From an uncultured Polaribacter sp. (GTDB lineage: Bacteria; Bacteroidota; Bacteroidia; Flavobacteriales; Flavobacteriaceae), in assembly GCF_947503855.1 (NCBI RefSeq), contig NZ_CANNFF010000012.1, positions 1 through 64,000 of the forward strand: a DNA stretch of 64,000 bases. The letters run 5' to 3'. The position numbers and the translations under genes were made by a program. The notes beneath the pieces are model-generated. The model was not told the origin of the DNA. It ran no database searches and saw only the letters and a list, made by a program, of their open reading frames with translations. How positions within the stretch are numbered: position 1 is the stretch's first letter; each line of letters opens with the position of its first letter. This document shows positions 17,896-25,492 of this stretch, piece by piece.

Positions 17896-20800
17896 TTATT
17901 GATTAAAATATTGTAATTGAAATGTACTTTCTAAATAGTTTGCTAACGCTGTTTGTGCTTCCAGTTCCGATTGAATAGCTTCTTTTATAAGTTGTGTAAA
18001 CGCTGTGTAATCAATCTCTCCTTCTCTATAGGCAAACAAAGCTCCTGTTTTTTGTTCTTTAATAAGTGGTAATACTTCATTCTTATAAAACAGCCAAGAC
18101 GTTTTCCATTTTTGGTAATTTTCTTTAGTTTGATTAAATTTAGATTGTACTTCCTTTTGTTTGAACTGCATTTTTGATTCGGCAATTTGTCTATCAATTT
18201 TTGCTGTTCTAACTTGTGCTTTTGTTGTACCAGATAAAAACGGTATGGAAATACCAGCTTGATAGGTGTAAAATCCAGAATTTCCATTTACTTTTTGCAA
18301 GCCACCTTGAAGGTTGAATTTTGGTAAATTTTCAGCTTTAGCAGCTCTATAGTTTGCTTCTGCTTCTGTGACTTGAAGTTGAGAAATAGTATACAACGGA
18401 TGTGCTTCTAAACTAAAGGATTCTACATTTATTTCGCTCTCTATATCAATTTCATCTGAAACTGTATAATATTCATCAGAAACTAACCATAGATTTAATT
18501 GTTGTAATGCAATAGCATATTCACTTTTTGATTGCATAAATTTATTCTGAATTTGTAAGGCTTGATTTTTGGCAGCCGAATATTCTAACCGCGAAATAGC
18601 TTCTACTTCATAATTTAATGCAACTGCTTTTTCAAAATTGGCATAAATAGAATCTAACTCTTTGTATAAATTATACTTCCTTTTACTTTGTAAGGCATTT
18701 GCCCACGCCTTTTTAACTTCCAATTCTAAATCTAATTCTGAAAGCTGAAAGGCTTTTTGGGCTAACTGAATACGTTGCTCCTGTAATTTTCTCTTTGGGG
18801 AAATACCAAACACGTCTATATTTGATTGACCAACACCTATAGTTGTATAAATACCTGTGCCATTGTTAATTTCTTCGCCAACAGTAAAAATTTGAGTAGT
18901 ACCAAAATCGAAAGCAGTTCCTTTTAATTGTTGTTGCTTATCAATTTCAAGCTGTCGTTGTTTTAGACTTGGATAGTTTTCTTTAGCCAATTTCACTGCT
19001 TCTTGCATTGAAATAAATGGTAACGAATCTTTTATTTGTTGTGCGTTACCTGTTATTGGCAACAAAAACATAAAAGCTACCATAGCAGTAACTGTTATTA
19101 CTTTTTTGTCAGTTCTAAGATTGAATGATTTGTTTTCTACCCAATGATATAATATAGGTAAAACGAATAATGTTAATAATGTAGAGGTTAATAAACCACC
19201 AATTACAACAGTTGCTAAAGGTCGCTGAACTTCTGCACCAGCTGATGCTGAAATTGCCATAGGTAAAAAGCCTAAAACATCTGTAAAAGCTGTTAACATA
19301 ATAGGTCTAATTCTTCGCTTTGTACCTTCTATTATTCTATCTTTTAGATTGGTTACTCCTTCTTCTTTTAATTCGTTAAGTCCACTAATCATTACTAATC
19401 CGTTTAAAACAGCAACACCAAACAGTACAATAAAACCAACACCTGCCGAAATACTAAAAGGCATATCTCGTAACCATAATGCTACAACACCACCAATGGT
19501 TGCCATTGGGATAGCGATGTAAATCATTAAGGTTTGTGGTAACGATTTTAGTGCAAAATATATCAGTATAAAAATGAGCAACAAGGCAATAGGTACAACC
19601 GTTTGCAAACGGTTACTGGCACGTTCTAAATTTTCAAAAGCACCACCATAACGAATAAAATAACCAGAAGGTAGTTCTAATTGTGCATCTAATTTAGTTT
19701 TAATTTCGCCTACCAACGATTTTACATCACGACCTCTTACATTAATACCTACATAAGTTCTTCTATTGGTGTTATCTCTACTTATTTGCATTGGACCTGC
19801 TTTGTAACTTACATCAGCTACTTCGCGAAGTGGAATCTGTGCACCAGAAGGTAAGTTGATAAACAAATTTTGCACATCTGTTATGTCTTTACGATTATGA
19901 GAACTTAACCTAACCACCAAATCAAATCGTTTTTCTCCTTCAAAAATAGTTCCTGCTATTCCTCCTGCAAAAGCTGATTGCACAATTTGATTTAACGTGT
20001 TTATTTGAAGTCCGTATTGTGCCAATTTACTTCTGTTATAAGTAATTGTCATTTGCGGTAAACCAGTTGTAGCTTCCGCTTTCATATCGCCAATACCTTC
20101 TGTACCTGCAATAATTTTAGATATTTCTTCTGCTTTTTGAGACAATACATTTATATCTTCTCCATAAAGTTTAATAGCTATATCTTCTCTAACACCTTCA
20201 AGCAATTCGTTAAAACGCATTTCAATTGGTTGCGTAAACTCATAATTCACACCAGGAATTATTTCCACTGCTTCTTTCATTTTTTCGATGAGTTCATCTT
20301 TTGTCTCAACGGTTGTCCATTCACCTTTTGGTTTCAGTATTACAAATACATCTGCTAAATCCATTGGCATTGGATCGGTTGGAATTTCGGCAACACCAAT
20401 TCGACTTACAATTTTTTCAACTTCTGGAAACTTTGCTTTTACAATTTGTTCAATTTTTGTGGTTGTTTCAATCGTTTCTGTAAGTGAGCTTCCGGGTTTT
20501 AAAATGGCGTGAAATGCAATGTCACCTTCATCGAGTTGTGGAATAAATTCGCCACCCATTCTTGTAAACATAAAAACTGCAATACCAAATAAGACAACAG
20601 AAACGCCAATTATTAATTTTCCTTTCTTTAAAGCTTTTTCTAATAGTGGTTGGTATTTACGTTCTACCCAATGCACGAATTTATCGCCATAAGATTTTTT
20701 GTCTGACTTTGGCGCTCTTAAAATAAGTGCAGACATCATTGGAACGTAGGTTAAACAAAGTACCATTGCACCAATCATTGCGAAAATAAAGGTCAATGCC

Positions 20801-22230
20801 ATTGGTTTGAACATTTTTCCTTCAATACCTTCTAATGCCAGTATTGGCAGAAATACAATTAAAATAATCAGCTGACCGAAGAAGGCAGCATTCATCATTT
20901 TTTTTGAGGCATCTGCCGCAACACCATCACGTTCTTTAGATGTCAATTTCCTTTTCTTTAGGACTTGCGAAGCAATTAGAAAAACGGTACTTTCTACAAT
21001 AATCACAGCACCATCGACAATAATTCCGAAATCTATTGCTCCTAAACTCATTAGGTTAGCCCAAACATCAAAAACATTCATTAGTATAAATGCGAATAAT
21101 AGAGATAATGGAATTGTTGAAGCTACTATTAAACCACCACGCCAGTTACCTAATAAGAAAATAAGAACAAATATCACTATTAATGCCCCTTCAATTAGAT
21201 TGGTAGCAACCGTTGAGGTCGTTTCTGCTATTAATTTACTTCGGTCTAATAAAGGTTCGATAATGACACCTTCTGGTAATGACTCTTCAATTTGAGCCAT
21301 TCGCACTTTTACATTCTCAATGACATCGTTTGAATTAGCGCCTTTAAGCATCATAACCAAACCACCAACTACTTCGCCTTCTCCATCTTGGGTTAAAGCT
21401 CCATAACGAATAGCGGCACCAAATTGTACCGTAGCAATGTCGCCAACGGTAATTGGAATATTGTTAGTGTTTTTAACCGTAATCTTTTTAATATCCTCTA
21501 AACTACGCACCAAACCTTCTCCACGAATAAAATTGGCTTGATGGTTCTTTTCAATATATGCTCCACCTGTATTTTGATTGTTAGCTTCAAGAGCTTCAAA
21601 AACATCGGTAATTGTTAAACCAATAGCTTTTAATTCGTTTGGGTCTACAGCTACTTCGTATTGCTTAATTTTTCCACCTATGGCGTTTACCTCAACTACA
21701 CCTTCTACCATAGCCATTTGACGCTGTACAATCCAATCTTGCATTGTGCGCAAATCAATAACCGAATATTTGTCTTTATACTCTGGTTTTACTTTAAGTG
21801 TGTATTGATAAATTTCTCCTAAACCTGAAGAAATAGGACCCATAGTTGGCTCGCCAAAACCACTCGGAATTTGATCTTTGACTTCGTTTAGTTTTTCTGC
21901 TACTAATTGACGTGGTAGATACGTTCCCATATCATCGTCAAAAACTATAGTAACCACAGATAAACCAAAACGAGAAATGGAACGGATTTCCTTTACATCA
22001 GGCAGGTTGCTCATTGCAACTTCCACAGGGTAGGTTACAAATTGTTCAATATCCTCTGTACCTAAATTGGGGGCTTGCGTAATGACTTGAACTTGGTTAT
22101 TGGTAATATCTGGAACAGCATCTATTGGTACTTGGGTCATACTCCAAATACCTGCTCCAACAATGGTAAGCGTTAGCAAACCAATAATGAATTTGTTATT
22201 GATTGAAAAATCAATGATTTTATTAATCAT
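17896..22230 (-). CDS. czcA: CzcA-type RND pump fused to a TolC-type outer membrane factor
   Basis: In this 1,444-residue protein, residues 1 to about 1035 form a complete heavy-metal RND transporter. The opening is DFSINNKFIIGLLTLTIVGAGIW, with DAVPDITNNQVQVITQAPNLGTEDIEQFVTYPVE and LMSLGAIDFGIIVDGAVIIVE, whose acidic residues serve proton relay. After helix 12 comes an extra hydrophobic segment (VITVTAMVAFMFLLPITGNAQQ, about 1045-1066). The TolC/CzcC-like helical domain then starts SMQEAVKLAKENYPSLKQRQLEI. The extra segment would carry the channel part into the periplasm. The fusion fixes pump and channel 1:1 and occurs elsewhere in Bacteroidetes. The gene is followed closely by czcB. Confidence 0.9.
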   Translation of the reverse strand: MINKIIDFSINNKFIIGLLTLTIVGAGIWSMTQVPIDAVPDITNNQVQVITQAPNLGTEDIEQFVTYPVEVAMSNLPDVKEIRSISRFGLSVVTIVFDDDMGTYLPRQLVAEKLNEVKDQIPSGFGEPTMGPISSGLGEIYQYTLKVKPEYKDKYSVIDLRTMQDWIVQRQMAMVEGVVEVNAIGGKIKQYEVAVDPNELKAIGLTITDVFEALEANNQNTGGAYIEKNHQANFIRGEGLVRSLEDIKKITVKNTNNIPITVGDIATVQFGAAIRYGALTQDGEGEVVGGLVMMLKGANSNDVIENVKVRMAQIEESLPEGVIIEPLLDRSKLIAETTSTVATNLIEGALIVIFVLIFLLGNWRGGLIVASTIPLSLLFAFILMNVFDVWANLMSLGAIDFGIIVDGAVIIVESTVFLIASQVLKKRKLTSKERDGVAADASKKMMNAAFFGQLIILIVFLPILALEGIEGKMFKPMALTFIFAMIGAMVLCLTYVPMMSALILRAPKSDKKSYGDKFVHWVERKYQPLLEKALKKGKLIIGVSVVLFGIAVFMFTRMGGEFIPQLDEGDIAFHAILKPGSSLTETIETTTKIEQIVKAKFPEVEKIVSRIGVAEIPTDPMPMDLADVFVILKPKGEWTTVETKDELIEKMKEAVEIIPGVNYEFTQPIEMRFNELLEGVREDIAIKLYGEDINVLSQKAEEISKIIAGTEGIGDMKAEATTGLPQMTITYNRSKLAQYGLQINTLNQIVQSAFAGGIAGTIFEGEKRFDLVVRLSSHNRKDITDVQNLFINLPSGAQIPLREVADVSYKAGPMQISRDNTNRRTYVGINVRGRDVKSLVGEIKTKLDAQLELPSGYFIRYGGAFENLERASNRLQTVVPIALLLIFILIYFALKSLPQTLMIYIAIPMATIGGVVALWLRDMPFSISAGVGFIVLFGVAVLNGLVMISGLNELKEEGVTNLKDRIIEGTKRRIRPIMLTAFTDVLGFLPMAISASAGAEVQRPLATVVIGGLLTSTLLTLFVLPILYHWVENKSFNLRTDKKVITVTAMVAFMFLLPITGNAQQIKDSLPFISMQEAVKLAKENYPSLKQRQLEIDKQQQLKGTAFDFGTTQIFTVGEEINNGTGIYTTIGVGQSNIDVFGISPKRKLQEQRIQLAQKAFQLSELDLELEVKKAWANALQSKRKYNLYKELDSIYANFEKAVALNYEVEAISRLEYSAAKNQALQIQNKFMQSKSEYAIALQQLNLWLVSDEYYTVSDEIDIESEINVESFSLEAHPLYTISQLQVTEAEANYRAAKAENLPKFNLQGGLQKVNGNSGFYTYQAGISIPFLSGTTKAQVRTAKIDRQIAESKMQFKQKEVQSKFNQTKENYQKWKTSWLFYKNEVLPLIKEQKTGALFAYREGEIDYTAFTQLIKEAIQSELEAQTALANYLESTFQLQYFNQ

Positions 22231-22263
22231 AGAAAATGTATTAATTCAGTTGAAAACTTGCGG

Positions 22264-22278
22264 TGCGAATAGGTGCAA
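22264..22278 (-). promoter_or_regulatory. Weak match to the TGCA-N-TGCA operator
   Basis: TGCGAATAGGTGCA lies 34 bases upstream of the CzcA start. It differs from the two better copies in one half-site base and by one base in spacing, but the position is the same. Low confidence. Confidence 0.3.
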
Positions 22279-22318
22279 CGCTTTTATAGAGCAATGCTTA
22301 CTTTGAGAAGCATCACGT

Positions 22319-22336
22319 TAGGATATAGCTATCCTT
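22319..22336 (-). promoter_or_regulatory. Leader hairpin before czcA
   Basis: AGGATA-TAGC-TATCCT forms a 6-bp stem with a 4-base loop. In the transcribed (minus) direction it is preceded by a run of eight T. It lies between the HYC_CC_PP-like gene and czcA, the same position as the hairpin at 13364-13394 before cusA. Confidence 0.4.
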
Positions 22337-22349
22337 AAAAAAAACTGAA

Positions 22350-22745
22350 TTATACTTTTGGGGGTTGGAAAAGTGATTCCAAATATCTAGAAGTGAAGTT
22401 TACTTGATGTAAATTATACTGTTTTTTCTCTTCAAATTTTAGTCGATTGGTTAAAGCCAAATTATTGTTCGCAATAATTAATACCAAAGGGTGACAACAC
22501 TGATTATGTGAATGGACTGGTGTATTCTCCTTATCTGGGTTATGATGATGCTCTTCATTTTTAGCATCGCTGCCAATGTAGTCTTCAGCTACATATTCAA
22601 AGAAAGAGTCTCCATTAACTTTATGGTCTTGATAATGGGTAATAACGTTTGAAATTTCTTTAATTGCGCCACAAAAGTCCATATCTATGCTTATCCCTTG
22701 AAAAAAGAATAAAATAGACATTGATATGGAAACGAATATTTTCAT
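22350..22745 (-). CDS. HYC_CC_PP-like exported protein, His-rich
   Basis: The protein is about 131 residues from the ATG at 22745, which puts the signal segment MKIFVSISMSILFFF at the N-terminus. A start at 22766 is possible. Family landmarks appear in modified form: MDFCG in place of MHYCG, NQCCHP and a terminal FQPPKV. Between them is a His-rich stretch (NEEHHHNPDKENTPVHSHNQCCH), suggesting zinc or another divalent metal is bound in the periplasm (inferred). It heads the czc operon, as the 13415-13828 gene heads the cus operon. A good operator candidate lies 31 bases upstream. Confidence 0.7.
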   Translation of the reverse strand: MKIFVSISMSILFFFQGISIDMDFCGAIKEISNVITHYQDHKVNGDSFFEYVAEDYIGSDAKNEEHHHNPDKENTPVHSHNQCCHPLVLIIANNNLALTNRLKFEEKKQYNLHQVNFTSRYLESLFQPPKV

Positions 22746-22773
22746 ATAATTTAGACAAATATACAAATTATTG

Positions 22774-22792
22774 AATGCAATGGTTGTGCAAA
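22774..22792 (-). promoter_or_regulatory. Candidate Fur-family operator (TGCA-N7-TGCA)
   Basis: TGCAATGGTTGTGCA lies 31 bases upstream of the 22745 start. It matches the site at 16249-16268 in 13 of 15 positions with equal spacing. Confidence 0.5.
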
Positions 22793-22809
22793 AGATAATG
22801 AGTTATTTT

Positions 22810-23150
22810 TTACAAAAACCATAATTTGTTTTTTGCATCCTCTTGCCCCAAAAACCTATTATCTGTAAATAGCACTTGAAATACTGCTGTTTTAACCTCT
22901 TTACGGTTAACAAAGGTTTCACCTAATTCCACACCAAAACGGTGCTCTAAAAACTCATAAAGAGTACCACTCACCACAAGATTTATATACTGGCTAAACT
23001 CATTATTCATAAGGATTTTATCAATATCTCCTAACATAATGTAAGAATCAGTATCGTGTACTTTGATATGTGATATATTCAATCTATCATCAATCCTACC
23101 ATCAACCTCATAATAATTATCATTTATATTATTAAAAGAAGAAATTAATG
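22810..23150 (-). pseudogene. Fragment of a second family-A polymerase-like gene
   Basis: The minus-strand frame reads NEFSQYI...LYEFLEHRFGVELGETFVNRKEVKTAVFQVLFTDNR and then stops soon after LWFL. This lines up with residues 295-350 of the intact polymerase-like protein at 28299-29786 (HEFQKF...FYSHLFELEHGDPP...RKSIKKDIMYVLFQNNR), including the Lys-rich finger helix. The polymerase motif C end and most of the N-terminus are missing. The open frame continues upstream to an ATG at 23247, but that part overlaps the start of the next gene and looks random. It marks the right edge of the metal cargo. Confidence 0.5.
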
Positions 23151-23537
23151 GGGGGTGAACCTTTAACAAAAGATCAGTTAAGAAAATATGTTTCAGATGG
23201 TGATAAATGGATAAAAACATTAGGACGGTTAAATCCAGAATTTTCAAATAGCTATGATGATGCTTTATTAATTGGTAAGAATTTAAATGAAAAAGATGTT
23301 CAAAATTTATATTTTGGACAACTAGAACACACTACATATATTGATATAACTGAATGGTTTATTGAGTTTGTAGAGTTATGTTATAAAGTAGCAGATAAAA
23401 ATATTAAAAACGACTTTGATGAACAGTTTATCGAAGATGTTTTGGATTTTGTGGATAATATAAAAAACAATGGTAGAGAAACTACTTCAGGTGTAAAACT
23501 GATTTTTAGAGAAAATTCTGGAAAATTTATTTTTTAA
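23148..23537 (+). CDS. Hypothetical protein
   Basis: This 129-residue acidic, soluble protein has no signal peptide or membrane segment. It looks helical, with several aromatic residues (DKWIKTLGRLNPEFSNSYDDALLIGKNL, then EWFIEFVELCYKVADKN). I do not recognise the family. It is the first plus-strand gene after the metal cargo. Its final 50 or so coding bases begin to resemble the sequence after the DUF2779 remnant in element 2 (51970-52010), so its tail may be read from conserved backbone sequence. The true C-terminus may therefore have been altered by a junction. Confidence 0.5.
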   Translation: MGGEPLTKDQLRKYVSDGDKWIKTLGRLNPEFSNSYDDALLIGKNLNEKDVQNLYFGQLEHTTYIDITEWFIEFVELCYKVADKNIKNDFDEQFIEDVLDFVDNIKNNGRETTSGVKLIFRENSGKFIF

Positions 23538-23589
23538 AAAACTTGAGTTTTTACAAAAAATCCAGAAAAATATTCGCTCAGGTCATTGC

Positions 23590-23700
23590 CCCCCTCTACA
23601 GATACCAAAAAAAGAGGTATTTAAGGGGGGATACGGCAGGGAGTGCTGCAGGGAGGTCCCCCACGGTATGATCCTTCACCAATTTTAGTCGGCAAAATCC
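23590..23700. other. Conserved GC-rich structured non-coding site (element 1 copy)
   Basis: In an AT-rich context, a run of G (23625-23630) can pair with CCCCC at 23658-23662. The loop holds two 12-bp tandem units, CGGCAGGGAGTG and CTGCAGGGAGGT. Just after is the motif GATCCTTCACCAATTTTAGT-CGGCAAAA (23670-23697). Element 2 has the same order at 52131-52202. It lies directly before the serine recombinase gene. It could be a recombination site, a transfer origin or a replication origin. The rest of 23538-23827 includes an AT-rich partial palindrome (AGCGATAAAA/TTTTATGCT, about 23749-23772) that could be a resolvase site. Confidence 0.6.
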
Positions 23701-23827
23701 ATTAATCACAATAATAGCGTACACTTTAATTTATGAGTGTTTTGATAGCGATAAAATATAGGTTTTATGCTGCATGAGGGGTGTGGCTGCTATAATTTTA
23801 GGGTATAGATAGGTAAACCTTAAAATT

Positions 23828-24433
23828 ATGAGTATTTCAATATTATATACAAGAGTTTCGAGTGTAGATCAGAAAACGGATCGACAAAGAGTAAAAGAGG
23901 ATGAATTTGATAAAGTTATCGAAGATAAATGTTCGGGAGCCATTCCAATTTTTGAAAGACCCGAGGGTTCAACCCTAAAAACCCTTATAGATCGACAATT
24001 GATCAAGTCAATTTCTGTTTGGCAAATTGATCGTTGCGGTCGTGACCTTAGAGATATTATAAATTTTATTCATTACACCACTGAGAGAGGAATCCCTGTA
24101 AATTTTTTATCGCAAGGTCTATGCACACTCAATGAAGACAAAGAGGAAAATCCGATCTCTAAAATGATAATCTCAATTCTTGGAGTGGTTGCTGAAATGG
24201 AACGAAAACTTTCAAAAGAACGTCAACGTGAGGGTATTGAGTTGGCTAAATTAGATCCAACAAAATATCTTGGAAGAAAACCAGGTTCTAACGAAGATCC
24301 AATTAAGTTTTTATCAAAACCACAAAATAAAAAGGCGTTAGACTTACTAAGAAAGGGATATAAAAACATTGAGGTTGCTAAGATCACGGAGCTTCATGTG
24401 AATACCATCACTAAAGTTAAACGACATTTATAA
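23828..24433 (+). CDS. Serine recombinase (resolvase/invertase family)
   Basis: In this 201-residue protein the N-terminal catalytic domain shows LYTRVSSVDQ with nucleophile Ser11 next to Arg9, then WQIDRCGRDLRDIINFI and the long helix ISILGVVAEMERKLSKERQREGI. The C-terminal HTH region reads NKKALDLLRKGYKNIEVAKITELHVNTITKVKRHL. The size and layout are those of resolvases and invertases rather than large serine integrases. It may resolve multimers of the excised circle or invert a segment. Its stop overlaps the next start (TAATG). Element 2 has a tyrosine recombinase on the other strand at the same place. Confidence 0.9.
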   Translation: MSISILYTRVSSVDQKTDRQRVKEDEFDKVIEDKCSGAIPIFERPEGSTLKTLIDRQLIKSISVWQIDRCGRDLRDIINFIHYTTERGIPVNFLSQGLCTLNEDKEENPISKMIISILGVVAEMERKLSKERQREGIELAKLDPTKYLGRKPGSNEDPIKFLSKPQNKKALDLLRKGYKNIEVAKITELHVNTITKVKRHL

Positions 24434-24882
24434 TGGATACCTTTTTTACTATTTACTTTATTGTTGTTGGGGTATTATTCACTCTAAACCTGATATCTGT
24501 GCTAATTAAATTCTTCATTACTGAAGGTGAAGACTGGCAATTTCAGTTGGCAGAGGATGTATTGAACTGGTGCCTTCATCTTTATCCAATACGTAAACAA
24601 AAACCACTACTGACTTTAGTTGAGGGTAAATCTCATCTTGCGGGAGAGTATTGTTTCTACAATAACACAATTACCATCTACAGGAACAACAATGTAATAC
24701 GCAGAGAACTAATCAATACTGTTATCCATGAGTATTTCCATTATTACCTAATTACATCGGAGTCGAAATCTAAACTCTATCATGATCAACTGGATCAATT
24801 CTCATTGGAGCAACACCCGCAGGAAATTCTTTGCAATACTATGGGTGAAACTCTTACAAAGGTCTATTTGAAAAATAAATAA
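24433..24882 (+). CDS. Membrane-anchored HExxH metallopeptidase-like protein (element 1 copy)
   Basis: This 149-residue protein has one N-terminal membrane helix (about residues 4-28). The soluble part contains a zincin signature: His99-Glu100-Tyr-Phe-His103 (VIHEYFHYYL), with Glu131 in HPQEILCN as a possible third zinc ligand. The stretches EDWQFQLAEDVLNWCLHLYPIRKQKP and EYCFYNNTITIYR are also conserved in its homologue at 53238-53684. Being kept in both elements while neighbours are exchanged marks it as core backbone. The peptidase activity and its substrate are unproven. Confidence 0.7.
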   Translation: MDTFFTIYFIVVGVLFTLNLISVLIKFFITEGEDWQFQLAEDVLNWCLHLYPIRKQKPLLTLVEGKSHLAGEYCFYNNTITIYRNNNVIRRELINTVIHEYFHYYLITSESKSKLYHDQLDQFSLEQHPQEILCNTMGETLTKVYLKNK

Positions 24883-24891
24883 AAACGGACG

Positions 24892-25050
24892 TTATTTCAC
24901 AAGGAGGACAATAACCCAAGAGATTATACCAATCATATTTAGTGTAATACAATGATCAAATTCACGGATTAAACAGATATAATCGAGAATTAGTTTCAAT
25001 ATCAGTTGGTATTTTATTAGTTCGAACTGTCAAATTTTTCACGACAAAAA
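24892..25050. repeat. Conserved backbone intergenic sequence, copy R1
   Basis: Starting TTATTTCACA it contains AGGAGGACAATA, GTGTAATACAATGATCA and ATCGAGAATTAGTTTCAATA. It matches 53697-53857 in element 2, where similarity continues into the C-terminal codons of the small gene 25017-25229 and ends at CACGACAAAA. A weaker third copy appears at 55267-55362. Confidence 0.5.
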
Positions 25051-25229
25051 AATCCAAATTCGTTCAATAAAATCAACTTTTCAGGATCTAATTCGTGTTC
25101 TTTTAGAATATGTAATCGTTCTTCAAAGAAATCATTTAACAACTCCATATTAGATGGATTATTAAACCCACAATTGATCAAATATCGATTGAAATATTCG
25201 TAATCTAAATTATTTTTTTCTTTTAGCAT
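25017..25229 (-). CDS. Small acidic hypothetical protein
   Basis: This 70-residue helical, acidic protein (NLDYEYFNRYLINCGFNNPSNMELLNDFFEERLHILKEHELDPEKLILLNEFGFFCREKFDSSN) has no recognised family. Its start overlaps the end of the ribbon-helix-helix gene by 20 bases, an arrangement like a toxin-antitoxin or regulator-partner pair, though nothing else supports that. In element 2 only the last ten or so codons remain (around 53830-53857), next to the primase-like gene, so the rest was lost by recombination there. Confidence 0.5.
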   Translation of the reverse strand: MLKEKNNLDYEYFNRYLINCGFNNPSNMELLNDFFEERLHILKEHELDPEKLILLNEFGFFCREKFDSSN

Positions 25230-25386
25230 CGTCTTTTATTTTTTTTAATTTTTCGATTACAGACTCTCTGATTAGATCTGATGTTGTGTATTTTTTGTTA
25301 TTTTCTTCAATAACACAATCTATCAAATCTTTGAATTGACTTTCTGTTATTCTTACGATTACCCTTTTTGATTTTTTCTCTTTCAT
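25210..25386 (-). CDS. Small ribbon-helix-helix DNA-binding protein
   Basis: This 58-residue gene starts at ATG 25386 and ends with TAA at 25210. The product begins MKEKKSKRVIVRITESQF, a beta strand of the ribbon-helix-helix type. It continues with KDLIDCVIEENNKKYTTSDLIRESVIEKL, two helices with the usual SDLIRESV-like turn, and ends in a Lys-rich tail. Such proteins act as antitoxins, plasmid copy or partition regulators, or relaxosome accessory factors. It is divergent from the GTG-start gene at 25493, so it may control that 106-base promoter region. Confidence 0.6.
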   Translation of the reverse strand: MKEKKSKRVIVRITESQFKDLIDCVIEENNKKYTTSDLIRESVIEKLKKIKDDAKRKK

Positions 25387-25492
25387 GATTTTGTTTCTAT
25401 ATAAATATCATGAAATTCAAAATTTGTCAGACAAAAAAAAGTAATCTTGCACATCGCTTTTGAGTTTGCTATTTTTACATAAATCTAAGTAA

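Noticed and set aside
25017..25386. Toxin-antitoxin pair made of the two small minus-strand genes
   Set aside because: The overlap and the ribbon-helix-helix protein fit, but the partner has no toxin-like motif, so only the separate genes are reported.
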